Shown: in pieces, positions 53,540 through 62,270 of the stretch
Position numbering within the stretch: the first letter of the stretch is position 1
How the letters are laid out: each line of letters starts with the position of its first letter
From: Idiomarina seosinensis
GTDB taxonomy: Bacteria > Pseudomonadota > Gammaproteobacteria > Enterobacterales > Alteromonadaceae
DNA: 64,000 bases
Assembly: GCF_003987275.1 (NCBI RefSeq)
Contig: NZ_PIQF01000001.1
Span: forward strand, 992,001 to 1,056,000
Direction of reading: 5' to 3'
Translations under genes and position numbers: made by a program
The notes under the pieces: generated by a model
What the model was told of the DNA's origin: nothing
The model's input: only the letters and a program-made list of their open reading frames with translations
Database searches by the model: none

Positions 53540-54004
53540 ATGAAGGAAATTAAATGGGGCGTCATTTTTGCGCTGGCACTGCTTGGCTGGATGTTGCTCG
53601 AACGCGCGACCGGACTGCACGACGAAAACATTAACTACCACGCTGTCGTTTCAAACTTTTTTGCGGTGGTTGCCGTGATTATTTACATTTTGGCTTTAAG
53701 GGATAAGCGTGCCGCGTTGCCCGATCAAAAAATGACCTGGCTACAAGGTTTTATCAGCGGTTTAAAGATCGCCATTGTGGTTGCCATACTCTCGCCACTA
53801 GTGCAGCTATTAACGCACCATGTAATTTCGCCGGACTTTTTCCAGAACATGCGTGAATACAGTGTCGCCTCAGATATGATGAGCGAAACACGAGCTGAAA
53901 AATATTTTAACCTGAATGCCTATATGTTTCAGGCTGTAGCAGGTGCGATCGGTATGGGCGCCATCACCAGCGCTATTGTTGCCTTTTTCCTACGTCGTAA
54001 ATAG
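53540..54004 (+). CDS. DUF4199 domain membrane protein
   Basis: A 154-residue protein with four helices. The start KEIKWGVIFALALLGWMLLERATGLHDE and the loop WLQGFISGLKIAIVVAIL, then FNLNAYMFQAVAGAIGMGAITSAIVAFFLRR, match DUF4199, a family of small integral membrane proteins in Bacteroidetes and some gammaproteobacteria. Function unknown. AAAAAGGATA lies just upstream of the ATG. It is 39 bases upstream of the peptidase gene, so they may be co-transcribed. Confidence 0.83.
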   Translation: MKEIKWGVIFALALLGWMLLERATGLHDENINYHAVVSNFFAVVAVIIYILALRDKRAALPDQKMTWLQGFISGLKIAIVVAILSPLVQLLTHHVISPDFFQNMREYSVASDMMSETRAEKYFNLNAYMFQAVAGAIGMGAITSAIVAFFLRRK

Positions 54005-54043
54005 ACGCACTGAGTAAACAGAGTAACCTTAAAGGATTTTCCC

Positions 54044-55384
54044 ATGTCTTTTCGAAAACAGTTTTCTTTATTCAGTGCAGTGGCCGGTTTATTCCTATTA
54101 ACCAGCACGGCCAGCGCAGCGCAGCAAGGACAAGTGCTTGAACACCGGGAGCGGGTAGCGCCGCAAAACCGTATGCTGAACGAGCGACTGGAAAAGCTAC
54201 TGCCGCAATTGATGGAGTCAGCGCAGCTGGATATGTGGCTTGTTATTAATCGCGAGTATGCCGAAGATCCGGTGTATTTTTCACTGGTGCCACAGCCTAC
54301 TTTTGCCGCTCGTCGAACAACGATGCTGATTTTTAACCGGCTAGACGATGGCACCGTTGAGAAACTCTCGGTTAATACCTATCCATTCGGAGACCCCTAC
54401 CAATCGTATTGGTCAGGAGGCGATTTAAATGAGCAGTGGCAGGCTTTAGCTAAACTGATTCAGGAAAAAGATCCGCAGACTATCGGTATTAATCAATCTG
54501 AACATTGGCCCGAGGCAGACGGTTTAACCAAAGGCCTTTATGATCGCCTGGTCGCAGTACTTCCGGAGACTTATCAAAACCGTTTACAGCCCGCTGAGAA
54601 CCTCACGGTACGTTGGTTAGAAACCCGCACTGACAGCGAACTTAGCGTACTGAGTACGGCAGTATCCCTCGCCCGCGGCGTTATCGCCGAAGCATTTAGT
54701 GCAAAAGCCATTACCCCAAATGCGACAACCACCGAAGATGTGGCCTGGTTCATTCGTCAGCGTTTTGAAGAGCTCGGGCTGGATGCCTGGTTTATGCCTT
54801 ATGTCACCTTTCAGCGTGAAGGCAATGACTGCACTAGCGATATGCCGTTTTGCAGTGTTGGCAAAGGAGTCATTAAACGCGGCGATGTGCTGCATACAGA
54901 CGTAGGCATCTGTTACTTGAAAATGTGCACCGACACCCAGGAGATGGGCTACGTTTTGAAGGTCGATGAAGACAGCGCCCCTGCGGGATTAAAAAATGCA
55001 CTGGCAACCGGTAACCAATGGCAGGACCTGTTAACTAATGAGTTTATCAGCGGCCGCACTGGCAATGAAATACTCGCCGCAACAATGCATGCCAGCCAGC
55101 AGGCAGGTATCGACAGCAGTACCTACACACACCCTATTGGTTTCTTTGGCCACGCACCCGGGCCAACTATCGGCATGTGGGATAATCAAGGCCCCACCGA
55201 CGTTACTGGTGACTGGTTGTTGTACCCGAATACCGCCTACGCGATCGAAGGTAATATTAAGCAAACAGTGCCGGAATGGGGCGATCAAACCGTACAGATT
55301 ATGCTAGAGCAAACGGCCTACTTTGACGGTCGTCGTGTTATCTATGCAGCAAGCCGGCAAACCGAATGGCATTTGATTCGTTAA
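54044..55384 (+). CDS. Exported M24 family metallopeptidase (Xaa-Pro aminopeptidase-like)
   Basis: A 446-residue protein with a signal peptide (FSAVAGLFLLTSTASA). The N-terminal creatinase-like domain (about 45-190) is followed by the pita-bread domain (about 200-440). Metal ligands are visible as LHTDVGICYL (Asp), HPIGFFGHAPGPTIG (His) and AIEGNIKQTVPEW (Glu), although the full five-ligand set needs alignment. It probably removes N-terminal residues from proline peptides in the periplasm. It is the second gene after DUF4199. Confidence 0.85.
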   Translation: MSFRKQFSLFSAVAGLFLLTSTASAAQQGQVLEHRERVAPQNRMLNERLEKLLPQLMESAQLDMWLVINREYAEDPVYFSLVPQPTFAARRTTMLIFNRLDDGTVEKLSVNTYPFGDPYQSYWSGGDLNEQWQALAKLIQEKDPQTIGINQSEHWPEADGLTKGLYDRLVAVLPETYQNRLQPAENLTVRWLETRTDSELSVLSTAVSLARGVIAEAFSAKAITPNATTTEDVAWFIRQRFEELGLDAWFMPYVTFQREGNDCTSDMPFCSVGKGVIKRGDVLHTDVGICYLKMCTDTQEMGYVLKVDEDSAPAGLKNALATGNQWQDLLTNEFISGRTGNEILAATMHASQQAGIDSSTYTHPIGFFGHAPGPTIGMWDNQGPTDVTGDWLLYPNTAYAIEGNIKQTVPEWGDQTVQIMLEQTAYFDGRRVIYAASRQTEWHLIR

Positions 55385-55395
55385 TTCAATAGCAA

Positions 55396-55773
55396 CTAAC
55401 TGACCTTGCCGTTCAGATAAAGCCACTGTTGGTTTTCGCGAACGAACTCTGAATGTTCTTCCATAAAGCCAGTGGCACCGCCGTCCTTATAAAAAGCGCG
55501 GAAGTGCACCTGGCCCTTATCACCATGCGCAGCGGACGACACTACCTGCAGCCCTACCCAGTCTGGTGAATCCGTTAAGTCCAGGGTCATTGGCCGAGTA
55601 CTGGTATGCCAGGTTTTTAACAGGTACTGCGACAGTTTTTTCACAAACGCGCTGTAACGCGAGCGCATCAATTGCTCCGGCGTTTCGGCATTGGCATGTC
55701 CGTTATGCAGTAACTGGCAGCAATGCTGATACTCTTTTTGACTGCCGCAGGGGCAGAGTTCTGGCGAGCTCAT
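55396..55773 (-). CDS. YchJ family SEC-C motif protein
   Basis: The ATG at 55773 (125 residues) is preferred over a GTG at 55785 because AAGG lies 10 bases upstream and the YchJ family starts with a short segment before CPCGS. The SEC-C motif CPCGSQKEYQHCC binds zinc. ETPEQLMRSRYSAFV and QYLLKTWH are the family motifs, and the rest has an NTF2-like fold. The second SEC-C motif found at the end of longer YchJ proteins is missing. Function unknown. Confidence 0.88.
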   Translation of the reverse strand: MSSPELCPCGSQKEYQHCCQLLHNGHANAETPEQLMRSRYSAFVKKLSQYLLKTWHTSTRPMTLDLTDSPDWVGLQVVSSAAHGDKGQVHFRAFYKDGGATGFMEEHSEFVRENQQWLYLNGKVS

Positions 55774-55848
55774 CGGTAATTTCACCTTTGCAACTTCAAA
55801 GCGAGCAGTCTAAGGTAAAACATACAGTTAGCAAATAAGGAAATTATT

Positions 55849-56046
55849 ATGGGTCACGAAATGTTTGCCGGAATGGGATTTCTCTGGATGCTGGTTGGTG
55901 CCATTTTATTGGTCGTTCCTGTTTGGCGGATTTGCCAACGCATTGGTTACCCGGCACCGCTTTCATTATTAATGTTGGTTCCATTCGCTAATCTTGCGCT
56001 GTTGTACTTCATTGCCTTTAGTAAATGGAAGCGCAACGACCTGTAA
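55849..56046 (+). CDS. Small two-helix membrane protein
   Basis: A 65-residue protein with AAGGAAA 9 bases before its ATG. Two hydrophobic helices (MGFLWMLVGAILLVVPVWRIC; LSLLMLVPFANLALLYFIAFS) flank RIGYPAPL, with a basic end (KWKRNDL). The pattern CxRIGYPxxLxLLMLVPxxNL is common to small proteins of unknown role in Proteobacteria. It is followed by a terminator. Confidence 0.75.
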   Translation: MGHEMFAGMGFLWMLVGAILLVVPVWRICQRIGYPAPLSLLMLVPFANLALLYFIAFSKWKRNDL

Positions 56047-56076
56047 CCCCGCAATGGTATTACAATAATCGACATA

Positions 56077-56113
56077 AGCCCGGCACTTTAAAAGCTGGAG
56101 CCGGGCTGTTTTA
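56077..56113. terminator. Probable terminator between the small membrane gene and DUF924 gene
   Basis: AGCCCGGC (56077-56084) pairs perfectly with GCCGGGCT (56100-56107) around a 15-base loop, then GTTTT. The convergent DUF924 stop lies in the loop. Confidence 0.65.
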
Positions 56114-56627
56114 AAAACTCTTTTTCGGCGGATGTCGACTCACGCCCTAACGCCTCATTTCGATGCGGGTACCGACCAAACTGGTCGATTATCTCCTTAT
56201 GCCTTACCTCAAACTTGTAATTGTTTTCAAGACCGGGCTGCTGGAACAGTGACATTGCCTGTTGGTGAATCAGCTTTGACTCGCTGTGCATATAGGGCAT
56301 ATATAAAAATGCTTTTTCGTCCGCATTGAGTGAATTATCGGCTCCTCGCGCCACCGCTTCCTGCGCCAGCACCAGCGCGATTGTGTCCTGTGAAAAAGCA
56401 TCTGCTGTGTCACGATAGATGTTACGAGAAAACTGATCAAGCACGATAATTTCAGCCAAACGTCCTTTTGCAGTCTCGCGCCACTGCCAACATTCACCTT
56501 TAGCGGCTGCGATCAAAGTATTCGTGAATCGCTCTTTAATCGTGCTATCTAGCTCCTTACTTTTTATAAACCATTGCTTGGGTGTTAGTTGTTGGAACCA
56601 AAACTCCAAAACCATTTGTGCGTTCAT
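56088..56627 (-). CDS. DUF924 family protein
   Basis: A 179-residue all-helical protein. LEFWFQQLTPKQWFIKSKELDSTIKERF, GRLAEIIVLDQFSRNIYRDT, DEKAFLYMPYMHSE and HKEIIDQFGRYPHRNEALGR are the DUF924 signature in order. The fold is TPR-like; function unknown. It is 11 bases downstream of the glycosylase gene and likely co-transcribed with it. Confidence 0.92.
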   Translation of the reverse strand: MNAQMVLEFWFQQLTPKQWFIKSKELDSTIKERFTNTLIAAAKGECWQWRETAKGRLAEIIVLDQFSRNIYRDTADAFSQDTIALVLAQEAVARGADNSLNADEKAFLYMPYMHSESKLIHQQAMSLFQQPGLENNYKFEVRHKEIIDQFGRYPHRNEALGRESTSAEKEFLKQPGSSF

Positions 56628-56638
56628 GTAATACCCTA

Positions 56639-57313
56639 CTATCCAACACTGTATGAGAGAATTCTGGAAATATGACTGCGCGGCAAACCTGTCTGTTGGT
56701 GCCAGTGATTGATCGCAGTCTGTACCTGTTTAAGCCCCTTTTGACTAGTTACTGAAGCATCGAGCAACCGATAGTTGGTTAACGCTGTAATTACGTCACT
56801 GGAAAGCACAAAGCCGTCCCAACCCATGGCACGCAATGCGTATTGCGAAGTATTGCCACCCAGCCTGGCGCCATTCTTTTTCAAGTAAACCAGTAATTCG
56901 GCTTGTTCTGAGTTAGGCCACTGCGCCAAAAACTGGCCAAAACTACCGTATTCTTCTGCTACCTCAACAATCATTCTGGCATTAACCGGCACCGTCATTA
57001 TCTTTTGAAAGTTACGTACCACCCTTGGATCCTGCGCAAGCTCTTCTAATACTTCCGGCGACGCCTGTTGCCAGTATAAAGGGACAAAACCTTTAAATGC
57101 CTCTTCGAACGAGGGCCATTTATTGTCGATAATCTGCCAGACAAACCCGGCCCGAAAAACACAACGAGTCAGCAACGATAAAACACGATCATCCGGAGTC
57201 TGAGCAATTTCCTCATTCGACGCAACTCTGGGTAACCGCTGCAGCATCGCTTTTTCGCCGCCTTTGCGCTCACAGGCCCGATCATAAAACACAGAAAAAT
57301 CGACATCAGTCAT
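56639..57313 (-). CDS. DNA-3-methyladenine glycosylase I family protein
   Basis: A 224-residue protein with the fold of Tag: SLLTRCVFRAGFVWQIIDNKWPSFEEAF, VRNFQKIMTVPVNARMI and FLAQWPNSEQAELLVYLKKNGARLGGNTSQYALRAMG. The zinc ligands of E. coli Tag (Cys4, His17, His175, Cys179) are not found, so it is a divergent subgroup. It may excise alkylated purines; specificity is uncertain. It is upstream of DUF924 and downstream of a DUF1653 gene on the same strand. Confidence 0.8.
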   Translation of the reverse strand: MTDVDFSVFYDRACERKGGEKAMLQRLPRVASNEEIAQTPDDRVLSLLTRCVFRAGFVWQIIDNKWPSFEEAFKGFVPLYWQQASPEVLEELAQDPRVVRNFQKIMTVPVNARMIVEVAEEYGSFGQFLAQWPNSEQAELLVYLKKNGARLGGNTSQYALRAMGWDGFVLSSDVITALTNYRLLDASVTSQKGLKQVQTAINHWHQQTGLPRSHISRILSYSVG

Positions 57314-57346
57314 GGTTTAGCACCCTAAACTTTATGTTAGCGAACC

Positions 57347-57562
57347 TCATAATTCGCTAATAAACCGAAATCGTGGCAGCTCTTCACCCGCAACTTCCAC
57401 CAACTCATTAAACATAGCATAGGGCCGCACCCACAGTTTCTGATCACCATAAAGCGGTTGATATAGCACCAGAACCTCTTCGGTCTCACTGTGCGTTACC
57501 GTATCAATAACACGATAACGATTACCTTTATAGTGCTGGTAAATGCCTGGTTTTTGGTTCAT
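57347..57562 (-). CDS. DUF1653 domain protein
   Basis: A 71-residue protein: PGIYQHYKGNRYRVIDTVTHSETEEVLVLYQPLYGD then LWVRPYAMFNELVE, the DUF1653 signature. These small soluble proteins have an SH3-like fold and no known role. The spacing to the glycosylase is 33 bases. It is divergent from the PBPb-GGDEF-EAL gene. Confidence 0.9.
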   Translation of the reverse strand: MNQKPGIYQHYKGNRYRVIDTVTHSETEEVLVLYQPLYGDQKLWVRPYAMFNELVEVAGEELPRFRFISEL

Positions 57563-57669
57563 TTATTATCTCTTCCTTCCTATTAAAATTGCACATATGA
57601 CAAAATGCACTAAGCTTTATTAATGATAATATAAACACAAAAAAAATTTTAACTCATGGATATTCATAG

Positions 57670-59874
57670 ATGAGATCACTCATTAACGCAGTCGGTCTTA
57701 TCGCTTTAGTCGCAGCCACTTTTTTACCGAGTTCCGGGAATACTCGTTCGAACTCTGAATCCCCCCTACAAAACAATACTATTTTGTATGCTGGCTCGGA
57801 ATATTACCCGCCTTTTGAATGGTTGGACGATAATGGCGATGCGCATGGGTTTATTACCGATTTACAGCGCGCCATGGCTGCAACAGATAACACAAACATT
57901 GAATTTCAGCTGTCCTCATGGAGGGCTGCTCTAGATGCAGTCATCGAGGGTGAGGCCGATGCCGTGGCACTAATTCCATCTGATGACCGAAGAGATTTCT
58001 TTAGCTTCACTCAGCCTATACATTACTTAAGTCACGGTATTTTTTCGCACACCAACGGTTCACAGTACACGCAGTTGTCGCAACTTGCCGGGCAAACAGT
58101 CGCCGTCGCTGAAGGTGCCTTTGCCGCGAACAAATTACGTTCGCTAAACCTGGATCTAACCATGCTCATCGCCGCCGACGAACTTGACTGCCTGAGCAAA
58201 GTAGCCAACAAAGCGGCTGATGCCTGTATCGAAGTCAATATCACCTCGGACCAACTGATTAACCGGTACGACCTACCCGTCACCTCTGCTGGAATACAGT
58301 TTTGGCCTCAACCCTATGCCTTTGGCGTAAAAAAAGGCAATGATGAGCTACTCAACCACTTGAATAATAAACTGGCCACTATTATTGTTAACGGCCAATA
58401 CGAAGCCATCTATAAACGCTGGGAGCATTTGCTCGAACCACGTGCGCATGGCGTCTGGAATGCGATACTCAATGCACTATGGTTTATCATTCCATTAACC
58501 TTATTAGCTTTTATCGGGCTATACTGGTCCGTCACACTACGTTACAAGGTTCGCGAAAAAACCGCCGCGCTAAGAATAGAATTACAACAGAATAAAGCGT
58601 TACAGCAACAAATAGAATTTAATGCTGCGCACGACAATATTACGGGTCTTTATACCCGAACTGCATTTTTCAGAGAGCTGGATAAACAGTTAGAACCGGA
58701 CGCTAACGATCACGCCCACGCCGTTACCCTAGTCACCATACAAATTACGAATATAGAATCGATGATAACGGTATTTGGTTATGAAACTGCTTTTAACACC
58801 GTTGCCAAGTTTGGTGAACGTCTTAAAGCAATGCGTCAGTATACGTCTGCACACTTTGGTTCAGGTCTATTCGGGTTAACATTGAGAGACGAATCGAAAA
58901 TGGGCAATGTAATTGATGCATTGCGTGAGCCACTATTTTCCAAGGCCGGTGAAATTGAACCTCAGCTCGCCTTCGGGATCGCTCAATCCCACTGCGCGGT
59001 CGAAAACATAGATGGAGCAGAACTTGTACGACGTGCTATTACCGCATTAACCGCTGCACAAAAAAGAAAAATTCAATATTGTATCTACAGTGATGCAGAT
59101 GAACCCGATGTACAAAATTTGCAGTTACTGAATGATTTTCATAAATTTGGTTGCCAACAATTTGTTCTTTATTTTCAACCGCAGCTCGATATTGCCCGGC
59201 AGAATATTTCTCACGCAGAAGCCCTTATTCGCTGGCAGCACCCGTCGCTTGGCCTGGTACCACCCAATAAGTTCATTCCGTTGCTGGAAGAATCCGGTGG
59301 CATTAAGCAATTAACTTGCTGGGTTATTCAGCAAGCGGTCAATAAAATCCAGAGAGCTGCTCGCAGCGATCCGCAAAACCCGTTAAAACTGAGTGTTAAC
59401 ATCAGTTCTCACGACTTATTAGATGAGGCTTTTTTAGCCTTCGTTCGCAGTGCAATCACTGATATAAATCCATCTCAATTACTATTTGAAATTACTGAGA
59501 GTGGTCTTATTGAAGAGTCTTCTCATGCCAAAGAGGTTATCTATAGCCTTGCTTCAATGGGTATTGGTTGTGCCGTCGATGACTTTGGCACGGGTTATTC
59601 GTCGCTGTATTATCTGAATGAGCTGTCGGTACAGGAAATTAAGCTGGACCAGGTGTTTGTTCAGGCACTTTGTAATAGTCGGCGCAGCTTAACGATTGTT
59701 AAATCGACCATCAATCTAGCCCATGATCTGGGACTGAAAACCGTCGCCGAGGGCGTTGAAGATAAACAAACCTTAGATAAACTTACCGAACTGGGCTGTG
59801 ACCGTATTCAAGGCTTCTACATTGCAAAACCGATGCAGGAAAATGAACTGGACGCCTTTTTGAAAAAAGCTTAA
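57670..59874 (+). CDS. PBPb-GGDEF-EAL membrane sensor, probable c-di-GMP phosphodiesterase
   Basis: A 734-residue protein. A signal/helix (LINAVGLIALVAATFL) precedes a periplasmic substrate-binding domain of the amino-acid type (about 38-265; YAGSEYYPPFEWLDDNGDAHGFITD, RRDFFSFTQPI). One membrane helix (about 275-293) leads to a degenerate GGDEF (about 320-465, active site GSGLF) and an EAL domain (about 480-730) with YFQP, AEALIRW, DDFGTGYSSL and EGVED intact. It likely hydrolyses c-di-GMP under control of a small periplasmic ligand. Confidence 0.93.
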   Translation: MRSLINAVGLIALVAATFLPSSGNTRSNSESPLQNNTILYAGSEYYPPFEWLDDNGDAHGFITDLQRAMAATDNTNIEFQLSSWRAALDAVIEGEADAVALIPSDDRRDFFSFTQPIHYLSHGIFSHTNGSQYTQLSQLAGQTVAVAEGAFAANKLRSLNLDLTMLIAADELDCLSKVANKAADACIEVNITSDQLINRYDLPVTSAGIQFWPQPYAFGVKKGNDELLNHLNNKLATIIVNGQYEAIYKRWEHLLEPRAHGVWNAILNALWFIIPLTLLAFIGLYWSVTLRYKVREKTAALRIELQQNKALQQQIEFNAAHDNITGLYTRTAFFRELDKQLEPDANDHAHAVTLVTIQITNIESMITVFGYETAFNTVAKFGERLKAMRQYTSAHFGSGLFGLTLRDESKMGNVIDALREPLFSKAGEIEPQLAFGIAQSHCAVENIDGAELVRRAITALTAAQKRKIQYCIYSDADEPDVQNLQLLNDFHKFGCQQFVLYFQPQLDIARQNISHAEALIRWQHPSLGLVPPNKFIPLLEESGGIKQLTCWVIQQAVNKIQRAARSDPQNPLKLSVNISSHDLLDEAFLAFVRSAITDINPSQLLFEITESGLIEESSHAKEVIYSLASMGIGCAVDDFGTGYSSLYYLNELSVQEIKLDQVFVQALCNSRRSLTIVKSTINLAHDLGLKTVAEGVEDKQTLDKLTELGCDRIQGFYIAKPMQENELDAFLKKA

Positions 59875-60281
59875 AAATCTTTTTTCCTCAGCGCCTTTTT
59901 CTGTCCTAACTGCTTTTTGCCAGTCAATCGTCGTTCTTTAGCAGAGCGACTCGGCTTGGTTGGAATGCGCTTTTTCTGCACCTGGCCAACACTGCGGATT
60001 AGCTCAATCAGCTGTTCCAACGCCAACTCCCGGTTGCGCGCCTGACTGCGGGTTTCCTGACATTTGATAATCACTTTACCGCTTTGGGTAATACGGTGGT
60101 CCGCTTTTTTTAGCAAGCGCTGTTTATAAAAGTCTGGTAAAGAGGATGCATTAATATCAAAAATAAGCTGAGCAGCGGTCGCCACTTTATTTACGTTTTG
60201 ACCGCCGGCGCCACTAGAACGGATAAATTGCCATTCGATTTCATGTTCAGCAAATTCAACGCGCTGTGAAACCTGAATCAT
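59871..60281 (-). CDS. arfB: Alternative ribosome-rescue factor ArfB (peptidyl-tRNA hydrolase YaeJ)
   Basis: The frame opens at a TTG (60299), but ATG 60281 aligns with the E. coli start (MIxxSxxV). The 136-residue product has the catalytic GGQ in RSSGAGGQNVNKVATA, then SLPDFYKQRLL, and a basic tail (KPSRSAKERRLTGKKQ) that enters the empty mRNA channel of stalled ribosomes. It releases the nascent chain from non-stop complexes. It is 1 base after the stop of the small upstream gene. Its end overlaps the EAL gene by 4 bases in convergent orientation. Confidence 0.95.
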   Translation of the reverse strand: MIQVSQRVEFAEHEIEWQFIRSSGAGGQNVNKVATAAQLIFDINASSLPDFYKQRLLKKADHRITQSGKVIIKCQETRSQARNRELALEQLIELIRSVGQVQKKRIPTKPSRSAKERRLTGKKQLGQKKALRKKDF

Positions 60282-60282
60282 T

Positions 60283-60525
60283 TTATTCGGCGGCTCCAAT
60301 AAAACTACCTATGCCTTCTTCTTTCAAAGCATCCAGTGCTTCGGCAAGAGCGTCGTCTTCTTGTTCAAACTGGTCTTCCCACAATGTCGAGTTATTGTCC
60401 TGATCGACAATTTCTAAAATCCAGCTACTGTCTTCCGTGCGGTAAATATCAATATCTACCGTTTTACCTTCGGCACTATACTGTTGCGTATGTTTGCTTT
60501 GCATTATCTGTTGTTCTTCACTCAT
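60283..60525 (-). CDS. Small acidic hypothetical protein upstream of arfB
   Basis: An 80-residue acidic protein with AGAGG upstream of its ATG. Two or three strands (TVDIDIYRTEDSSWILEIVDQDN, STLWEDQFEQEDDAL) and an acidic helix (AEALDALKEEGIGSFIG) are predicted. The pairing with arfB, 1 base apart, is conserved-looking in related genera. I do not recognise a named family; function unknown. Confidence 0.7.
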   Translation of the reverse strand: MSEEQQIMQSKHTQQYSAEGKTVDIDIYRTEDSSWILEIVDQDNNSTLWEDQFEQEDDALAEALDALKEEGIGSFIGAAE

Positions 60526-60677
60526 AAAACCTCTTTATGTTTACCCGTATAGTGGCCTAGTTTATCACTCTTCTTATACACAAAGGAGTAGCTTTTTGGT
60601 ACCTCCTCATATCACTAGCTAAACCCCGCCATAGCGATATTCTAGAGACATCTTAAGCAAGTCACTAAGAGGTCATC

Positions 60678-61070
60678 ATGAGCATTCATTCTCTTATTAA
60701 GGTTTCACTTATCGCTGCCTCCATCGCGGGACTATTTTTCACTCAACCCGCCGATGCCAGTAGCGGTGAAAACCTTTACAAAAAATACTGCCAGGCCTGT
60801 CATCAGCCAAGCGGCAAAGGCATGCAAGGCGTTTTCCCGCCGCTTGCTAGTAATTCAAACCTGAAAGATAACCCGCATTATATTGCCGAAGTCATCATTA
60901 AAGGTAAGTCAGGACCTATCACAGTCAACGGAACTCAGTATAACGGTTCAATGCCAGCAATGGGCTACCTAAAAGATGCAGACATTGCTGCGTTAGTGAA
61001 TTACATCAACACCCAACTATCGCAAGGCAGCCAAGAAACAACTGCCGATGCGGTTAGCAGTTTACGTTAA
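60678..61070 (+). CDS. Periplasmic c-type cytochrome, probable electron donor of NirK
   Basis: A 130-residue protein with a signal peptide (LIKVSLIAASIAGLFFTQPADA). The haem motif is CQACH (38-42), with FPPLASN and the axial-Met region GSMPAMGYL, so it is a class I cytochrome c. AAGAGG lies just upstream of the ATG. It is 32 bases ahead of nirK on the same strand and probably delivers electrons to it. Terminal polar tail (SQGSQETTADAV) has no motif. Confidence 0.9.
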   Translation: MSIHSLIKVSLIAASIAGLFFTQPADASSGENLYKKYCQACHQPSGKGMQGVFPPLASNSNLKDNPHYIAEVIIKGKSGPITVNGTQYNGSMPAMGYLKDADIAALVNYINTQLSQGSQETTADAVSSLR

Positions 61071-61102
61071 ATCAATTTATTAGTTGTTAAAGGAAAAACA
61101 CG

Positions 61103-62260
61103 ATGAAAACTCTCAGCTTATCCATTATTAGTGCTTCTTTGCTCGCCGCTATGGCTTCTGTCTCTGCTCCTGCCACAGCTACTGATATGAAACTTAAACA
61201 CGACAGCGAGTACGTTATCGACGGTAAAATCTATGGTTTACCAGAAGCTAAGGTTTATCGCGAAGAATACAATGGCCCGGCAGTAGTTGGTGACTACCTG
61301 ACTTCGGTTCCGCATTTAGCGAAACTGGACTATGAAGGTAATAAAACTCACGACGTACGCATGGATGTTTTCTCTCAACAAGTTGAGGTTGCGCCGGGCG
61401 TTAGTTATTCAGCCTGGACCTTCGGCGGCTCAGTCCCCGGTCCTGTATTGCATGTGCGCGAAGGCGACCGTGTAATTTTCAAAATGAAAAACCGCTCTGA
61501 TGAAGACGTAGTCATTACTAAGCCGGTTAAAAATGGCGCGCCATTCTTCCAGCAGATACAGGACAACCCTTATCAGAAAAACCAACCTGTAATTAACCCT
61601 ATGCCACATTCTATGGATTTTCATAGCGGCACCGTAGCGGCGGAAGATAAGTGGCGTACTATTTCTCCGGGCGAGACTATCGAGTTTGAATGGATCGCAA
61701 ACTACCCCGGTACTTATATGTATCACTGTGGTACCTCAAGTGTACTGATGCACACCGCTATGGGTCAGTACGGTGCCGTGGTTGTGTCTCCAAAAGACGG
61801 TTACCCAACCGACAGTGATGTGGATCACGAATACGTGCTGGTTCAGTCAGAGCACTATTTAGAAGAAGCAGCAGAAGGTAATTATATCTATAACCATGGT
61901 GCAGCACTGGATCGTAAGCCAAGCCATGTCACTTTTAACGGTCATGTTGCAGCTCTTAGCGACACTCCTCTGCGCGCTAACGAAGGCGATCGGGTACGAC
62001 TGCACGTACTAAATGCCGGTCCGTCCGGTACTTCCAGCTTCCACGTGATCGGTGCCATTTTTGACCGTATCTGGTACGAAGGTGACCCTCGCAACGAGTG
62101 GTACGGAATGCAAACCGTTCTGTTAGGCGCCAGTAACAGTGCGACCATGGACTTTATTGTACCGGAAGAAGGTATTTATAAACTGGTTGATCACGAATTT
62201 GCAGACGCAGAATTAGGTGCCGCCGGTGCGTTAATCGCTGGCCCTCGTCAACAGAAGTAA
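61103..62260 (+). CDS. nirK: Copper-containing nitrite reductase NirK
   Basis: A 385-residue protein with a signal peptide (SASLLAAMASVSAPATA). Two cupredoxin domains: the first has PHSMDFHSG (His169 type 1 Cu, Asp172 catalytic, His174 type 2 Cu) and YHCGTSSVLMHTAMGQYGA (His208 type 2, Cys209 and His217 type 1); the second has KPSHVTFNGHVAAL and the type 2 His in GTSSFHVIG. It reduces nitrite to nitric oxide in the periplasm. In the usual HxxxGMYGA pattern the axial Met reads Gln222, with a Met at 220, an odd feature. It is the core of a cytochrome c-nirK-nirV-sco run. Confidence 0.96.
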   Translation: MKTLSLSIISASLLAAMASVSAPATATDMKLKHDSEYVIDGKIYGLPEAKVYREEYNGPAVVGDYLTSVPHLAKLDYEGNKTHDVRMDVFSQQVEVAPGVSYSAWTFGGSVPGPVLHVREGDRVIFKMKNRSDEDVVITKPVKNGAPFFQQIQDNPYQKNQPVINPMPHSMDFHSGTVAAEDKWRTISPGETIEFEWIANYPGTYMYHCGTSSVLMHTAMGQYGAVVVSPKDGYPTDSDVDHEYVLVQSEHYLEEAAEGNYIYNHGAALDRKPSHVTFNGHVAALSDTPLRANEGDRVRLHVLNAGPSGTSSFHVIGAIFDRIWYEGDPRNEWYGMQTVLLGASNSATMDFIVPEEGIYKLVDHEFADAELGAAGALIAGPRQQK

Positions 62261-62270
62261 GGGGAAGGTT

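Noticed and set aside
60526-60677. FNR, NnrR or NsrR site upstream of the cytochrome c-nirK cluster
   Set aside because: No TTGATnnnnATCAA-like palindrome or clear NsrR dyad could be found by eye.
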